NCBI GenBank assembly: GCA_963575745.1
Contig: CAUYUJ010003592.1
Span: forward strand, 248,001-312,000
DNA length: 64,000 nt
DNA from: Prorocentrum cordatum
Lineage: Eukaryota; Sar; Dinophyceae; Prorocentrales; Prorocentraceae
Direction: 5' to 3'
The notes beneath the pieces were generated by a model, which made no database searches, had not been told where the DNA came from, and worked only from the letters and a program-made list of their open reading frames with translations. Shown piece by piece: positions 1 to 10,822 of this stretch. How positions within the stretch are numbered: the stretch's first letter is position 1; the number at the start of each line of letters is the position of its first letter. The translations under genes and the position numbers were made by a program.

Positions 1-1
1 C

Positions 2-182
2 GGGAACCCATGGGGGGCGGGGGAGTCGGGGACACGTGGGGGGCGGGAGCCCATGGGCAGCGGGAGCGAATGGGGGGCGGGAGCCCATGGGGGGCGGGAA
101 CCCATGGGGGGCGGGAGCCCACGGGGGGCGGGCACCCATGGGGAGCGGGAACCCATGGGGGGCGGGAGCCCATGGGGAGCTG
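2..182. repeat. 17-bp GC-rich tandem repeat
   Basis: About ten head-to-tail copies of a 17-bp unit close to GGGARCCCATGGGGRGC, with single-base variation. The array runs to the left edge of the window, so its true length is unknown. It merges directly into the 90-bp repeat that follows. Confidence 0.85.
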
Positions 183-545
183 CACCGAGGGCCCCTGTGC
201 CGCCGCCCGCGTGCGTCCCCCACGCCCAATTTGGCACGCCCCTCACACGTTTCGTGGCCCCATAGGGAGCCCCACCGAAAGCCCCAGTGCCGCCGCCCGC
301 ATGCGCCCCCCACGTCCAATTCGGCACACCCCTCACACGTTTCGTGGCCCCATAGGGAGCTCCACCGAAGGCCCCACTGCCGCGACCCGCATGCGCCCCC
401 AACACCCAAGTCGACACACCCATCACACGTTTCGTTGCCCCATAGGGAGCCCCACCGAAGGCCCCAGTGCCGCCGCCCGCATGCGTCCCTCTCAACCAAT
501 TCGGCACACCCTCCTCCTCCTCCTTCTCAGGCCCCCGTGCCGCCG
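183..545 (+). repeat. 90-bp satellite (family R1), array 1
   Basis: Four diverged copies of a unit of about 90 bp containing TTTCGTGGCCCCATAGGGAG, CACCGAAGGCCCC and GGCACACCCCTCACACG. The same family appears at 2.57-2.78, 17.7-19.3 (opposite strand), 26.0-27.5 and 27.8 kb. A 90-bp unit is 30 codons, so a stop-free copy reads open throughout an array without being coding. Confidence 0.85.
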
Positions 546-1064
546 CCCGCACGCGCCCCCCTCACCCAATTCGGCGCACTCTCCTCCTGCACCTCCTCCT
601 CCTCCTCGGTGCCGTCGTCGTCGTCGTCCTCCTCCTCCTCCTCCTTGGTATCGTCGTCCTCGTCGTCCTCGTCATCCTCCTTTTCCTCACCTCCTTCTTC
701 TCTTCCTCCTCCTCTGCCCCCCCGGCAGGTCCACGTCGTCCACGTGATGTGTGTGTGTGTGTTTGTGTTTGTGTTTGTGTTTGTGTGTGTGTGTGTTCGT
801 GCAGACTCGGACAACCACCGCCGAGGTTCGAACCTCGATCATGGCCAGGCAACATAAGCAGCGTTTGGCATCCTCACCCTCATCATCCTCCTTTTCCTCA
901 TACTCCTCCTTATCGTTTTCGGGATCTTCATCCTCATTATCTTCGCGGTTCCTCCTTATGCCATGGTCCTCCTCCTCCTCCTCCTCCTCCTCCCCCTTCC
1001 TCCACCCCCACTCCTCCCCCTCATCCTCCTCCTATGTATCCTGCTTCTCCAACTCCGCTCGCAG
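546..1064. other. Pyrimidine-rich low-complexity DNA with (TG)n
   Basis: Mostly CCT/CTC-type low-complexity sequence with a TG/TTTG microsatellite at about 745-812. At 827-840 there is a perfect palindrome, GAGGTTCGAACCTC, that also fits the RNA polymerase III B-box consensus. No convincing gene is visible. Confidence 0.6.
838..861 (+). repeat. Copy 1 of a short dispersed word
   Basis: A stretch beginning GATCATGGCCAGGCAACATA and ending AAGCAG is found again at 16,759-16,783. The flanking sequences are unrelated, which suggests the conserved end of a dispersed element. Its nature is unknown. Confidence 0.5.
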
Positions 1065-1243
1065 TCGAGACGGGCTCGAGCGCTATGACCTCGATCTTGA
1101 GGCTGCAGGCCCGCGGCATAGTGCCCCATCCATTGGATTACTGGCTGCAAGCGGAGCGCGCGCGCGGTGGAATCGATGCCGCGGAGTATTGGACCTTCTG
1201 GAAGCCCCCATCGGGCCCGAGAGAGAGGAGTAACGTCGAATGA
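1065..1243 (+). CDS. Candidate 3' exon of an unidentified gene
   Basis: Follows a pyrimidine-rich tract ending in CTCGCAG, a plausible 3' splice site, and stays open to a TAA at 1,241-1,243. The translation is not low-complexity and contains HPLDYWLQAERARGG and AAEYWTFWKPPSG, unlike the repetitive peptides around it. No family is recognised. It could be the last exon of a gene starting left of the window, or a remnant. The call rests only on composition and the splice-acceptor context. Confidence 0.3.
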
Positions 1244-1879
1244 TATCCTGCCGCGCCGCCGTTGCGCCGGCGATGCTTCGATGCTTCGGCGACGTCGGGA
1301 TGGGGGCGGATGGGGGGGGGGGGGGGCATGGGCCAGCGCGCATAGGTGATGCATCGATGCCGTCAGCCGACGTGAGATAACGAGGTCGTTAGTCGATCGC
1401 TGCCGCGATCCCCAGACTCTAGACTCTAGACCCCCAGACCCACTCACTCTGAGACTCAGACCCCCTCTCTCTGGGGGTTGCTGGTGGCATCTGCCATGAA
1501 ATCCGTAATGTATCCGTTGCGCATATGGTGGGACCCAACGCCGCCGCCAGTCGTCGACCCATGCGAACTTCTGGCGTTGCTATATTGCCAGATGTCCGAC
1601 ATGGCCACGCAGAATACGCTCACATATTTATCCTTGGGCGAGGACGCGAAGGGGCGAAGGGGGGGGGGCAGGCGGGCGGCGGGAGGGGGAGGGGAATGGG
1701 CGGGAAGAGGAGGATGACGAGGAGGAGGAGGAGGAGGGTGACTGTGAATGGCGAGCGGGTGGGCATTTGATAGATATCGGAACCCATGGGCCCCGTGGGC
1801 GGCTTCTGTCAACGAGGCCCAGATTCGGCCCCGTCAAATCTGGTGGAAAACGCACGCCCCCCTCCTCGTTGCCGGACGT
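1244..1879. other. No supported gene
   Basis: Contains a G-run near 1,313-1,326, GGA-rich low-complexity DNA around 1,655-1,740 and short open stretches in several frames. None has enough length or context to call. Confidence 0.5.
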
Positions 1880-2100
1880 TGCTGGACTTCATTGCGGTGT
1901 TCATCGGGCCCATGCAGTACAGGATTCTGTTGAACTTACCCGATGAGGACCCGCCCGCCCCTCCTTCCCGTTCGACCACAGAGGCCCTTTCACTCACGTC
2001 TCTCCTCCGTTTCACCACTAGGGCCTGATCCATATGCTGAGGGCCGACAAGTACTGGGGGATATATTGCGCGGAAGTCAGGGAGTGCATCTTGTTGTGCC
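1880..2100 (+). CDS. Candidate pair of small exons, unknown gene
   Basis: Two short stretches read like protein. The first, about 1,885-1,947, includes LLDFIAVFIGPMQYRILL and is hydrophobic. The second follows TTCACCACTAG at 2,028 and includes MLRADKYWGIYCAEVRECIL. The gap between them is pyrimidine-rich like an intron. Both are on the plus strand and could belong with the candidate exon at 1,065-1,243. Function is unknown. The exons are short and the call is weak. Confidence 0.25.
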
Positions 2101-2309
2101 ATCGGGCCCTGCTCCTGGTCCTCCTCGTTCTCGTCCTCCTCCTCCCCGATGCGTCACCCTGGGTCCTGGGTGCGGGCCATCGTGGACCCCCCCGAAGAGG
2201 TGGTTTTGAGCGGTGGCGCGGGCCCGAGTTAGGACACGGAAGCGCGTTCGAACCGTTCGATCCAGATTTGACTTGACGGTCACGGCGCGCGCAAAATTGC
2301 CGAGGGCAT

Positions 2310-2456
2310 TGGCTGTCCGTCGTCATCGTCGTCGTTGTCTCGTCGTGGTCATCGTCGTCGTCGTCGTCGTCAGAGTCATCGTCCGTCAGTCGTCATCGTC
2401 GTCGTCGTCGTCGTCCGTCGTCATCGTCGTCGTCGTCGTCGTCGTCGCCCCCGCCG
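2310..2456. repeat. (CGT/GTC)n microsatellite
   Basis: Imperfect trinucleotide repeat CGTCGTCGT with a few interruptions. Confidence 0.9.
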
Positions 2457-2564
2457 TCGAGCAGCTTACTACGGGCTAACGGCGGCCACTCCGATACTCA
2501 TGCGGTGCCGCCTCGCGCCTCAGCTTGGTTTTCACCGTGAAAGACACCTCCCCCGCAGGTCCGC

Positions 2565-2775
2565 CGCCCGCATGCGCCCCACACACACCGCGCCCAATTC
2601 GGCACACCCCTCACACGTTTCGTGGCCGCCGTGGCCCCATAGGGAGCTCCGCCGAAGGCCCGAGCGCCGCCGCCCGCATGCGTCCCCCACGCTCAATTTG
2701 GCACGCCCCTCACACGCATCGAGGCCCATAGGCCCATAGGGAGCTCCACCGAAGGCCCCAGTGCCGCCGCCCAGA
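2565..2775 (+). repeat. 90-bp satellite R1, array 2
   Basis: About two and a half diverged copies of the 90-bp unit in the same orientation as array 1, with a small internal duplication near 2,624-2,640. Confidence 0.8.
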
Positions 2776-2910
2776 CGAACGAGGATGTCGGGCAACATAC
2801 ACAGCAGCTACACAGCAGGAACTCCAGCATGGCGAATGGCATGGCCCCGAGGAGCACGTTTTTCGTAATGTTTTTTTGCCCCGCCTCCACCCCCCAAACC
2901 ACAGGCCTCC

Positions 2911-3465
2911 ATGAACGCGAGGGTGATGAGCCACCCCGATGATAACGCGTAGAAGTGGCAGAATGATGAGAAGAAGGCCTTGCAGAGCATGGGTTTTCAG
3001 TTTAACCCTCGCCCGTGGACTTGCCGGGCAGGGGTCAGTTTGCGGGGATTGTCAGGGACGTTTCGTGAACGATCCATCATTGATATTTGCTGGCTCAGAG
3101 CGGCTAAAAGAACAGGAAAGCATTACCTTGATGAGACGATCCGCGCAGGTTTATGTTGCGACCCATCTCAGACTTTGCAGCGCGCTGGCGATGTTGGTCT
3201 TCGGACACAGTGCCAGAAGTCAACAAAGTATTCTTACGAACTTGACAGAGTGTTGCTTGCAGGGGACCAGCTCGGCCTGATTGGATTTCCCACCTCGGGG
3301 CTAGACGGTCTGCCTAGCGAGCGCCAGCGTCTCGGTTTCGTTGGTGAACGTGTAAGCCCACCGTGCTTGGCCACAGCGATTTGCTGCATGCTTCTTTTAC
3401 TGAATGCCGATGGGCCGTTCGAGCAGCCACCGTGCGAGGACATTCCAGCAGACACGAAGTCCTGA
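2911..3465 (+). pseudogene. C5-methyltransferase-like C-terminal fragment
   Basis: Open from an ATG at 2,911 except for one in-frame TAG at 2,950-2,952, then open to the stop at 3,463-3,465. The C-terminal part reads YSYELDRVLLAGDQLGLIGF, then FVGERVSPPCLATAICCMLL. This resembles the QGFP region and the final GNAxxPP helix (motifs IX-X) of cytosine-5 DNA methyltransferases, and a similar order is seen in the genes at 33.9 and 62 kb. Motif X has GER where most members have GNA. No upstream motifs I to VIII were found on this strand. A splice acceptor (CCACAG at 2,898-2,903) precedes the ATG, so this may be the last exon or exons of a truncated copy. The internal stop and loss of the catalytic half suggest a pseudogene; a mis-joined exon is the alternative. 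Confidence 0.4.
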
Positions 3466-4395
3466 CTTTTCGGCCTTACTGGCTTCCCGTGCGTCGGAGT
3501 GAACGGTTTGATTGGTTTGCGCCAGCGTGTCAACTCTCCTAGGAGTGAGCATTTCCTTCGGCGCCTCGGCGCTGTCCATCGTTGGGGGCGGGGCGGTTGC
3601 GCCGAGGCTCGCCCTTTAGGCTTTTAGGCGATGAGGGGGATGGATGGAGGGGCGACTTTCAGAACTGAGAGCAACTTGCATACCTTGAGATTCCACCCCC
3701 TACAACACACTAACACGCTATCCAACTAACTAGCCCACACTCTACCTGCTGTTCACCAACCCCAGGGCCTCAGGGCCCCAGGCCGGGGGAGGGTCCTCGG
3801 GCAAGAGGGAGAGGGGCACAAGTTGTGGTGGAGATGCGATGAGGATGAGGAGGATTGAGAAGGAGAGGGTGGACAGGAAGAGTTGGATTGGAGAGGAATG
3901 GGGGCTTGAACGAATAGGGGAGACAGGATCAGGAGACAGGAGGAGAGGATCAACGATCGCAGCGGCCAAATGACAATGCAATTTAATTGCAGTGAGTTGT
4001 CACGCGCAGGGGCCCGACATCGTATAATGCAAAGCTGCAGAGCGCTGATCGCCTTCGCATTGTCGGAGACTGCGTTGTGCGCAATATTATGCTGGAGCGT
4101 GACTCATATTGGTTTCGTTTGGTTGGAAACGTTCTTCACTTTGTTTCGCGTTCCGCTGCTTTTGCCCTAGCCCGGAGCCTCAGGTGGTCGAGTCGAGTCG
4201 AGGTTCATGGTCCTGAGTCGAGGCTCATGGACTCATGCGCCTCCTCCTCTCCCTACTACTCCATCACCTGGTCCTTCCTGCTCGCCCTCCCTCCTCTTCT
4301 TCGCCATCCTCATCCGATTATCCTCGACGGCGCGTCGCTTCCAGCGGCGCGTTGCGCAACCGCCTCGAGGGCCCGGGGCCCGGAGCCCCTGGCCC

Positions 4396-4398
<3 letters not shown>
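3466..4398. other. No supported gene
   Basis: Unique-looking sequence with a G/A-rich segment at about 3,780-3,960. Open frames are short and have no recognisable motifs. Confidence 0.5.
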
Positions 4399-4455
<57 letters not shown>

Positions 4456-4640
4456 AAAGGAGGAGGCGGGGGAGGCACATGCATGCTACTTGGCACCACC
4501 GGGTCACCACCGCCTGCCATCTGTCCGTGGGCACTCGCGGGGATATGCCCCATACTGGTGGGGCGGCGGGCGGTTCAGCCCCACTTGGGGGCCCCGCATT
4601 CGCGGGGCAGCGGTTCGGGGGAGGAGGAGTCGGGGGATTC

Positions 4641-4708
<68 letters not shown>

Positions 4709-4757
4709 TGTGTGTGTATATGTATATATAATATATATATATATAGTATATATATAG
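4399..4757. repeat. (AG)n, (AG)n and (TA)n microsatellites
   Basis: Two (AG)n tracts, about 4,399-4,453 and 4,643-4,708, separated by about 190 bp of ordinary sequence. The second passes into TG and then TA dinucleotides up to about 4,757. The long open frames across this stretch encode only Arg-Glu or Ser-Leu repeats and are not genes. Confidence 0.9.
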
Positions 4758-4875
4758 TCCGCGCGACACGGGCTGACAAGGGGTTCAAGGGACCAACGGC
4801 TACGCGGCCCACTGAGTGGGCCGCTGATCCTCGCCAAGAACCGGCCGCCACCCAGCGCCGTTCAGAAGCTTTGCC

Positions 4876-5277
4876 ATGGTGGTGGAGGCTTTCATCGTCC
4901 TGGCCTTCCTGAGCGGCCTATTGCTTGGCCACCTCACCAGCCGCTTCGCGGTGGGAAGGGGCGTCGCGACTGCGCCGACGTCATCGTCGTCGGAGCCGGA
5001 GCCTCTATCGGGGAGTCCTACGCGTTCGTCGAAGCGAGGCAAACCGTGCGGTACATGCTCAAAGTTCGAGATGCAGTGGGGGGCGCACTTGCGCGCGACC
5101 TCGCCGACATCCAGCAGCAGTACGACCCCCGAGGCGACTCCACCGAGTCCGAAGCGTACACTGTGGCACGTCCCGGGGAGCGCGGTGTATCATACGAAGA
5201 AGTGCGGTTACATCAAGAAGTCTGAGAACGTGAGGAGTTTGGACCTGTGCCAGACGTGCGCGAGGAAGGACCGCTAG
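4876..5277 (+). CDS. Small membrane protein with C-terminal Cys/His motif
   Basis: A 133-residue frame that starts at an ATG in good context (GCCATGG) and ends at TAG. Residues 2-22 form one hydrophobic segment containing AFIVLAFLSGLLLG, suggesting a signal anchor. A Ser/Pro/Thr-rich linker and a CGTC motif near residue 58 follow. The C-terminal 40 residues have the spacing YHTKKCGY, then LDLCQTCA, a compact Cys/His arrangement that could bind zinc. That type of tail is seen in unrelated small proteins, so it does not identify a function. The gene appears intronless and stands alone between microsatellites and the next plus-strand gene 870 bp downstream. It could also be the last exon of a larger gene. 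Confidence 0.5.
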   Translation: MVVEAFIVLAFLSGLLLGHLTSRFAVGRGVATAPTSSSSEPEPLSGSPTRSSKRGKPCGTCSKFEMQWGAHLRATSPTSSSSTTPEATPPSPKRTLWHVPGSAVYHTKKCGYIKKSENVRSLDLCQTCARKDR

Positions 5278-6150
5278 CCGCTAGTGTCCAGCCTGCAATT
5301 CAATTAACACGGGGTGCTCTAGCCGCCTGAGTCACTCACGCGGCCACCCGAGTCAATCCCTACTGCGCATCTGCTATAGCCTCCACCTTATCCCCCTCGG
5401 CGCGGGCTTACCTGCGCCCACGGCGGGCTTGCGGCAAGCGCTTGTGCAGTGCCTTTTGTTTGATTCAAAGTGACGTAGCCCAAAATGCGCCATAATGAGA
5501 GGGCCGCAGGTGCCGCAGGTGGCATCTCTGTTGCTGCTTCCCTGTTGCTCCCCTGTTGCTTTTTCCATTTCCTTTCGTTCCAGGCGCCATGCCATGCAGT
5601 CAGGAGACGCTCACGGGCACGCTCAGCGTTTAGGGGGCTTTGGACGACGACCATAAGACACCAAACGAATATGAGGAGGGGGAGTGGGAGGAGGAGGAGG
5701 ACGACGACGACACAGGTCCCAGGTGATTTCAAGTACTTATCATATCGCTGCAGTGTTTCAAGGGGTGCTGGGGGTCCTAGGAGGATTTAGATTCTAGGTC
5801 CTAGGAGGAAACCGAGGAGGCTCTAAGACTCTAAGACCTTAAGAGGCGCCCAAGACGCACACCACAGGGATCAGGGCGAAAAACAAGCGGGACGAGAGAG
5901 GAGGGGATCCAACCCGTAGTTCTCACCATAGAGTCCGATAGAACCCCTGAAGAGTTTAGACCGCTCTGCACCACCAGCCTCTCCCCGTTGATTGAATTTG
6001 AGCGTCTGATGGTTGAATTATCGGAATCATTTGTGCAGTTGTATGCCCTCCGCAACAATTGACATTCGGGCTAGCCAAACGTGACTACCCTCAGTGTGTG
6101 ACACTCATCGAACGAACTACTGCTTTGTGAGCCTACTCGGACTTAACAGC
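5278..6150. other. Intergenic, no supported gene
   Basis: Holds a CCTAGG-rich patch near 5,770-5,820 and otherwise unique sequence. No open frame has convincing composition. The 57 bp before the ATG at 6,151 are open in frame, so a little 5' untranslated sequence probably lies here. Confidence 0.5.
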
Positions 6151-9100
6151 ATGGCTGCCCCGTCGACCCCCGCCCCCTACATCGGCATCATCACTGATGG
6201 GCCGCGCATGCGTTGCTCGCGCGGCGTCAAGAGCGACAAGCCCGGCCAGGGTTGGGCCAAGCACATGGTGATCAACAAAGGGAAGGACTCTGAGCGCCGT
6301 GAGCCTATTGGAGATCTTTGTGACATTTGCCCGCTCGGGGTGGTATATGGCCAGTTCGACTTCGCGTCCAAGTCTGGCTTGGAGTCTGCGGTCCGCCCAA
6401 ACCCTAGCGCTGGCGCTAGGGTCCACGCGGCCGGCCTGGCGGCCAAGGACAAGGGCCTCGGCAAGCAGACGTTCCAGATGCAGAGCGCCGAGGAAGTGAC
6501 CAGCACGACGGCCGAGCTCGTCCAATGGGGCAAGCTAATCGACAAAGATCAGTTCTCAACCCAGTTCGGCTTCGACCCGGAGACCAAGGACATCAAAGAG
6601 AGCAGCATCGAGGGCCGTTGCGGGACCAAAGCGGGCTATTGCGTCGAGGACGTCGAGGCTGGGTGCCAGATCCGCTTCAGCACGACGTTTCAGGTCAGCG
6701 GGGCGGCCACCATTGTGCCGCCAGAGCGCCAGGTTCGTGAGAACCAGGGCATGGACGTCTTCAAGCGCGGCGCTTTCAAGGTGGTCGGGGCCGAGGGCGT
6801 GCAGGTCACGCCGTACTCCGCCGCCGACCTGGATACTATCAAGCGGGAGGCCCTTGCCGAGCAGGACCGCGCGATGCAGGACCTCGCAGCGGCCAGCGCC
6901 CAGGCCGGGGCCCAGGGGGGTCTGGGGCAAAGGGGGGGAGGGAATCGAAGAAGGGATGAGGGAGCAGGAAGGAGGAGCTGGGAGGAGGGAGGAGGGAAGA
7001 GGTGGAGTGATCCAGTGGAGTGCGAGATCCATGGGTCCATGACCCATGGAGCTCAGACTGGGCTCCAACCTCCATCACCTCCTCCCTTCTCCTCCTCCTC
7101 GTCATCCCCTGCCTCCGCCCCCCTCCTCATCCTCCTTTCCTATCCTGTCGCCCTCCTCCTCCTCCTCCTCCTCCTGTTACCTGTTGTTCCTCCCTCGGTC
7201 CTACCTCCTCCTTCCTACCTCCGCCGACCTCTCTTACCTTCTGCTACTCCTCCCTCATCTTTCTGTTGCATTTGCTGTGTTGCATTTGCTCCTCCATCCT
7301 CCCTGCTGCTGCCGCTTCTTCTTATTATCCTCTCCCCCGTCGTTCCCCCCCCCCTCCAGGCCCCCGATGGATCCGCCATGACCGACGAGGAGCCTCAGCC
7401 TATGGAGGTTGAAACCATGGAGGTGATGCTCGCCGACGAAAACGAGGAGGAGGCCGCGGCGCCCCCCAGCAAGGGCTCGGGCGGCCGTGGCCGCAAGGGG
7501 AAAGGTCGTGGGGACACCAGCGCCGGCAGGGCCAGGGGAGAGGGGGACAGCGGCGGCAGGGGTCAACGACGGCGCCTGTCCGACGCGTCTTCCGCTTGCG
7601 GCAGCGCCGCCGCCACGCCCGCCACGCCGAGTCCAGCATCGAAGATGGCCCGATCCTCGTATTCTGAGAAGGTCCCGAGACCCGGCGGTGGCGGTGGCCA
7701 GCTTCCGAAGGGGCAGACCTACATCAACAAGGTCGCCGACATCCATAGCATCTTGGATGGCAGCTACACCCCCAACATGGACTTGTGCCAGCTGCGACGG
7801 CTGATGAACACGCTGACTGGCGAGGATGGCAGGGTCTCCGACCCTGGACTCTTCCAGCAGATGAAGTCAGCATCGGAGCTCGCGGCGCACGCCAAGGAGA
7901 TGGCGCCCACCAGGCTCACGCTGCTGGACGACGCGACGCTCAAGGTCAGCCTCAAAGCGCTGAAGTCCAGCGGAGTGAAACTGCAGCTGGTGACCAAGAA
8001 GGGCTTGTGGCATCGCCAGGTCGTCGCGGCCGTCAAGGACCTGAACTTCCAGAAGCTCAGTCAGCTGTTCCTCGGCTCCCCCAGCGGCCCCAGCAACGAG
8101 GCGAGGGCTTGCCGAAATGAGCAGGAGGATCCGAAGAGTCAGATGAGGGGCAAGATGGGGCTGGGGCCCGGGGACAGGAGGGAGGTTACGACGACGACGA
8201 CGACCGACGGCCCTCTCCGCGGCGGGAGCACGAGCCCCAGAGAGGCAGGGGGCCGAGGCGGCAGGGTACCCTCCACTTCACTTCCTCCACTCCGCCTTCA
8301 CTTTCTCCAGCCTCCGCCCACCCACCATCCACTCACCACCCACCACCCACCCACCAGTGGTGCGTGGGCCGCGTGGGTGGTGGGTGGTGGGCAGGTGGTG
8401 GGTGGTCGGTGGTGGGTGGGTTTTGGGTGGGTGGTCGGTTGTTGGTGGGTTGGTGGTGGGTGGTGGGTGGGTGGTGGGTGGGTGTTGTGGGTGGTGGGTG
8501 GTGGTTGTGGGTGGGTGGTGTTGTGGTGGCCCCCACCCCAACCGACCCACCACCACCCAACGACCACACACCCACCCACCACCCACCCACCCACCTACCA
8601 CCCACTGATTGGGGAAAATTGCATACCTCACTCTAGGCGGACGCCGACCCTTCCTACAGTACGTGGCCTACCTTGATGTCAGAGATCGAGATCCAGGACC
8701 GCGTCGAGTGTCTCTCGTACGTCATCGTCGACCTCGTACTCTTGCCAGTGGTGGTAGCGGTCAGCATGGAGGGCTACACCCAGAAGGTGCTGCAATGCTG
8801 CAAGGCCGTCCTGGATATTCTCACGAACAACCAGGAGGAGGATCTTCTCCTCGAGCCCTCCTCCTACTCAGTCTTACTCTACTCCTCCATCCCCTACATT
8901 GACTCTACATTCCCGCCCGCACCTGCTCCGCTAGGAGCTCGTCCAGATCAAGACGTGCTGCAGAGGCGTGGCTGCCATCCTCGACCCGCTGCCAGGTGCC
9001 TGCGGATCTGAGCCGGCGGACGTCGAGTTCGTCTGGGCTGAGGAGGAGGAGGGGGGCCACCACGACGACCCTTCCGAGCACCAGAAGCGCATGACACTGC

Positions 9101-10822
9101 TCCGCAAAGCGATCACCGGGGAGGCGACCATCAAGGCTCTCTATGCTCAGTGGGAGGCCTCTCTCTTGTTACCCGACCAGACCGGCGAGGTGGCCAACCT
9201 CAGGACAGCCGTGGACGCTCTCAAGGGTGACACCGCCGACGCAAACAAGTTCCGAGATGTCTTCAAGTTGATGCCTAAGTTGCAGATGAACCTCCGCGAT
9301 GGGGCCCTGCAGGACATCGAGACTGAGGTCATGTCCTGCGTGGCGGAGCGCGTCAAGGATATCCAGGGCATTGACCAGATGGAAGGTGACCGCCAGGCGC
9401 GTTGCTTAGCAGAATTCTACCCCGACGCTAACGCATGCATGATTGGGTGCAAGCCTGGTGCCTTCAAGACTTCTCTGAAGGAGGAGTTGGGTGTGCTCGC
9501 GCCATTGCAGGCGGCCTCGCAGTCCCTTCAAATGGTCGTTGCTCTCGACAACGCGTGCAAGAGCATTGAAGAAGGCCCTGGGGGAAGAGTCATCCAGGCG
9601 GATTCGGTCGATGAGCAGGGCCGCATCAACGATGACTGGGCCAAACTCTTTGAGGCCAGGAAGGCTTGCCACGGCCAGAAGATCCCACCGCTTGCTGGCG
9701 ACGACGACCAGAGGAACATTTCGATCAGAGCCTTCTACCGCCGGATTTGGGATATCATCCAGAGCCAACCATTCAGCGAGTGGCACGGCCTCGACGCTTG
9801 TCGGATCAATCTCGTCAAGGACATCGGCGACATGCTTCCTCAAGAAGAGCGTGCCAATGGCTCCGACATTGCTTTCCAGATGGCCATCCGCACTGTCGAG
9901 ATCCACTCCATCATGGCATTCCTGGGGATGTGCGAGCCAGATGCCAAGAGCCAGGAGGGCCGCGCCCGGGGGCCCGAGTATAGTAGTACCAGGACGTTCC
10001 AAATGCGTTTCTGACGGGGCGGGGCAAGATTCTGACCGAGGACCCTCAGAGCCTCAGGGCCTCAGGAGGGGAGGGGGGCGGATAAGGCGAGGGTCGGGCC
10101 AGCGAGTGGGGCCCCTGCCTCCCTTGGGCCCCGGGGCCGCCGTCGTAATCGAGAATCGCGGCTGATCGATTTCACTCCGCACTTAGGTCGACAAGCTCAC
10201 GCGCACCCTCGCGCCGGCGCCCATCAAGGCCCCCGCTGAGGACGACGCAGAAACGATCCGCATGCATAGGAGTCTGACTGATGGCCTACGTCAGGTGAAG
10301 CAGGACGCCAACGACCTCCGCGTTCGCCTCATCTGCGAGTTCTTAGCCGCGGCTGCAACTGACATCGAGACGATCCAGGCGAAGCTCACGAAGAACGCTT
10401 ACGGCGGCAAGAACGGTCATTCATGGAAGCAGCCGTTGAACGCCAATTCGCCCATCGCCGAGGTCCGCGAGGCGGGGGGCAAGCATCTCTTAAAGTTAAA
10501 CGGCCAGAATATGATCGACGACTGGAAGAAGGGACTGGAAGTCGTCAGGGCGGCCCAGAAGCTGGTGGCGAAGTACAAGGACGTCGATGGCGTGAAGGAG
10601 TCTAGGGCGTTGAAGGGTACCGACGAGGCGATCAAGCAGTGTTTCGTTGTGGTGAGGGTCGCCAGGGTCACGATCACGGAGGCGCAGCTGCTTAACTGCG
10701 AGGGTGATCCTTCGAAGGAGGATGCCGAGAAATGGGTGAAGCTCCTGGCGTCTTGCGGCGCAGATCCCTCATCCATGCACCCAGTGTTGTACGCGATGTT
10801 GCAGAAGGTGCTCCAGGCCTGA
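6151..10822 (+). CDS. Five-exon gene, unknown dinoflagellate-type protein (~1,095 aa)
   Basis: Inferred exons: 6,151-6,903, 7,360-8,100, 8,697-8,834, 8,935-9,954 and 10,187-10,822 (stop TGA). All junctions are phase 0. Inferred donors are CAG/GC, GAG/GC, CAG/GA and CAG/GA; acceptors end in AG. Exon 1 starts MAAPSTPAPY and has a Cys motif (MRCSRG, then LCDICPLG) that may bind metal. Exon 2 opens acidic (MTDEEPQPMEVE), then has a Gly/Arg/Lys linker (GRGRKGKGRG) and a helical region. Exons 3-5 are helix-rich without Cys clusters, for example SYVIVDLVLLPVVVAVSMEG and ACRINLVKDIGDML. The linker resembles that of the minus-strand gene at 28.4-32.5 kb, suggesting related architecture. No enzyme motif is visible and function is unknown. 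Intron 2 carries a G/C-rich hairpin-forming repeat. The exon 3 start could instead be 8,660, but that breaks the frame. Confidence 0.65.
8318..8606. repeat. Intronic C-rich/G-rich inverted low-complexity block
   Basis: CCCACCCACC-type sequence (8,318-8,358), then GGTGGGTGG-type sequence (8,364-8,530), then CCCACCC-type again (8,531-8,606). The middle and outer blocks are complementary. The whole lies in intron 2 of the five-exon gene, so the transcript could fold into a long hairpin and the G-rich strand could form quadruplexes. Confidence 0.8.

Noticed and set aside
827-840. tRNA gene (GGTTCGAACC T-arm-like sequence)
   Set aside because: No acceptor, D or anticodon arms could be placed around it; only a B-box-like palindrome remains.
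4077-4912. Open frames of 174-226 codons over the AG repeats
   Set aside because: Largely Arg-Glu dinucleotide translation; no protein-like sequence around.
8101-8676. Continuation of exon 2 of the plus-strand gene through to a stop at 8,676
   Set aside because: The extension is GGTGGG/CCCACC repeat and the codon-like pattern stops at 8,100, next to a GC donor; it is better read as an intron.
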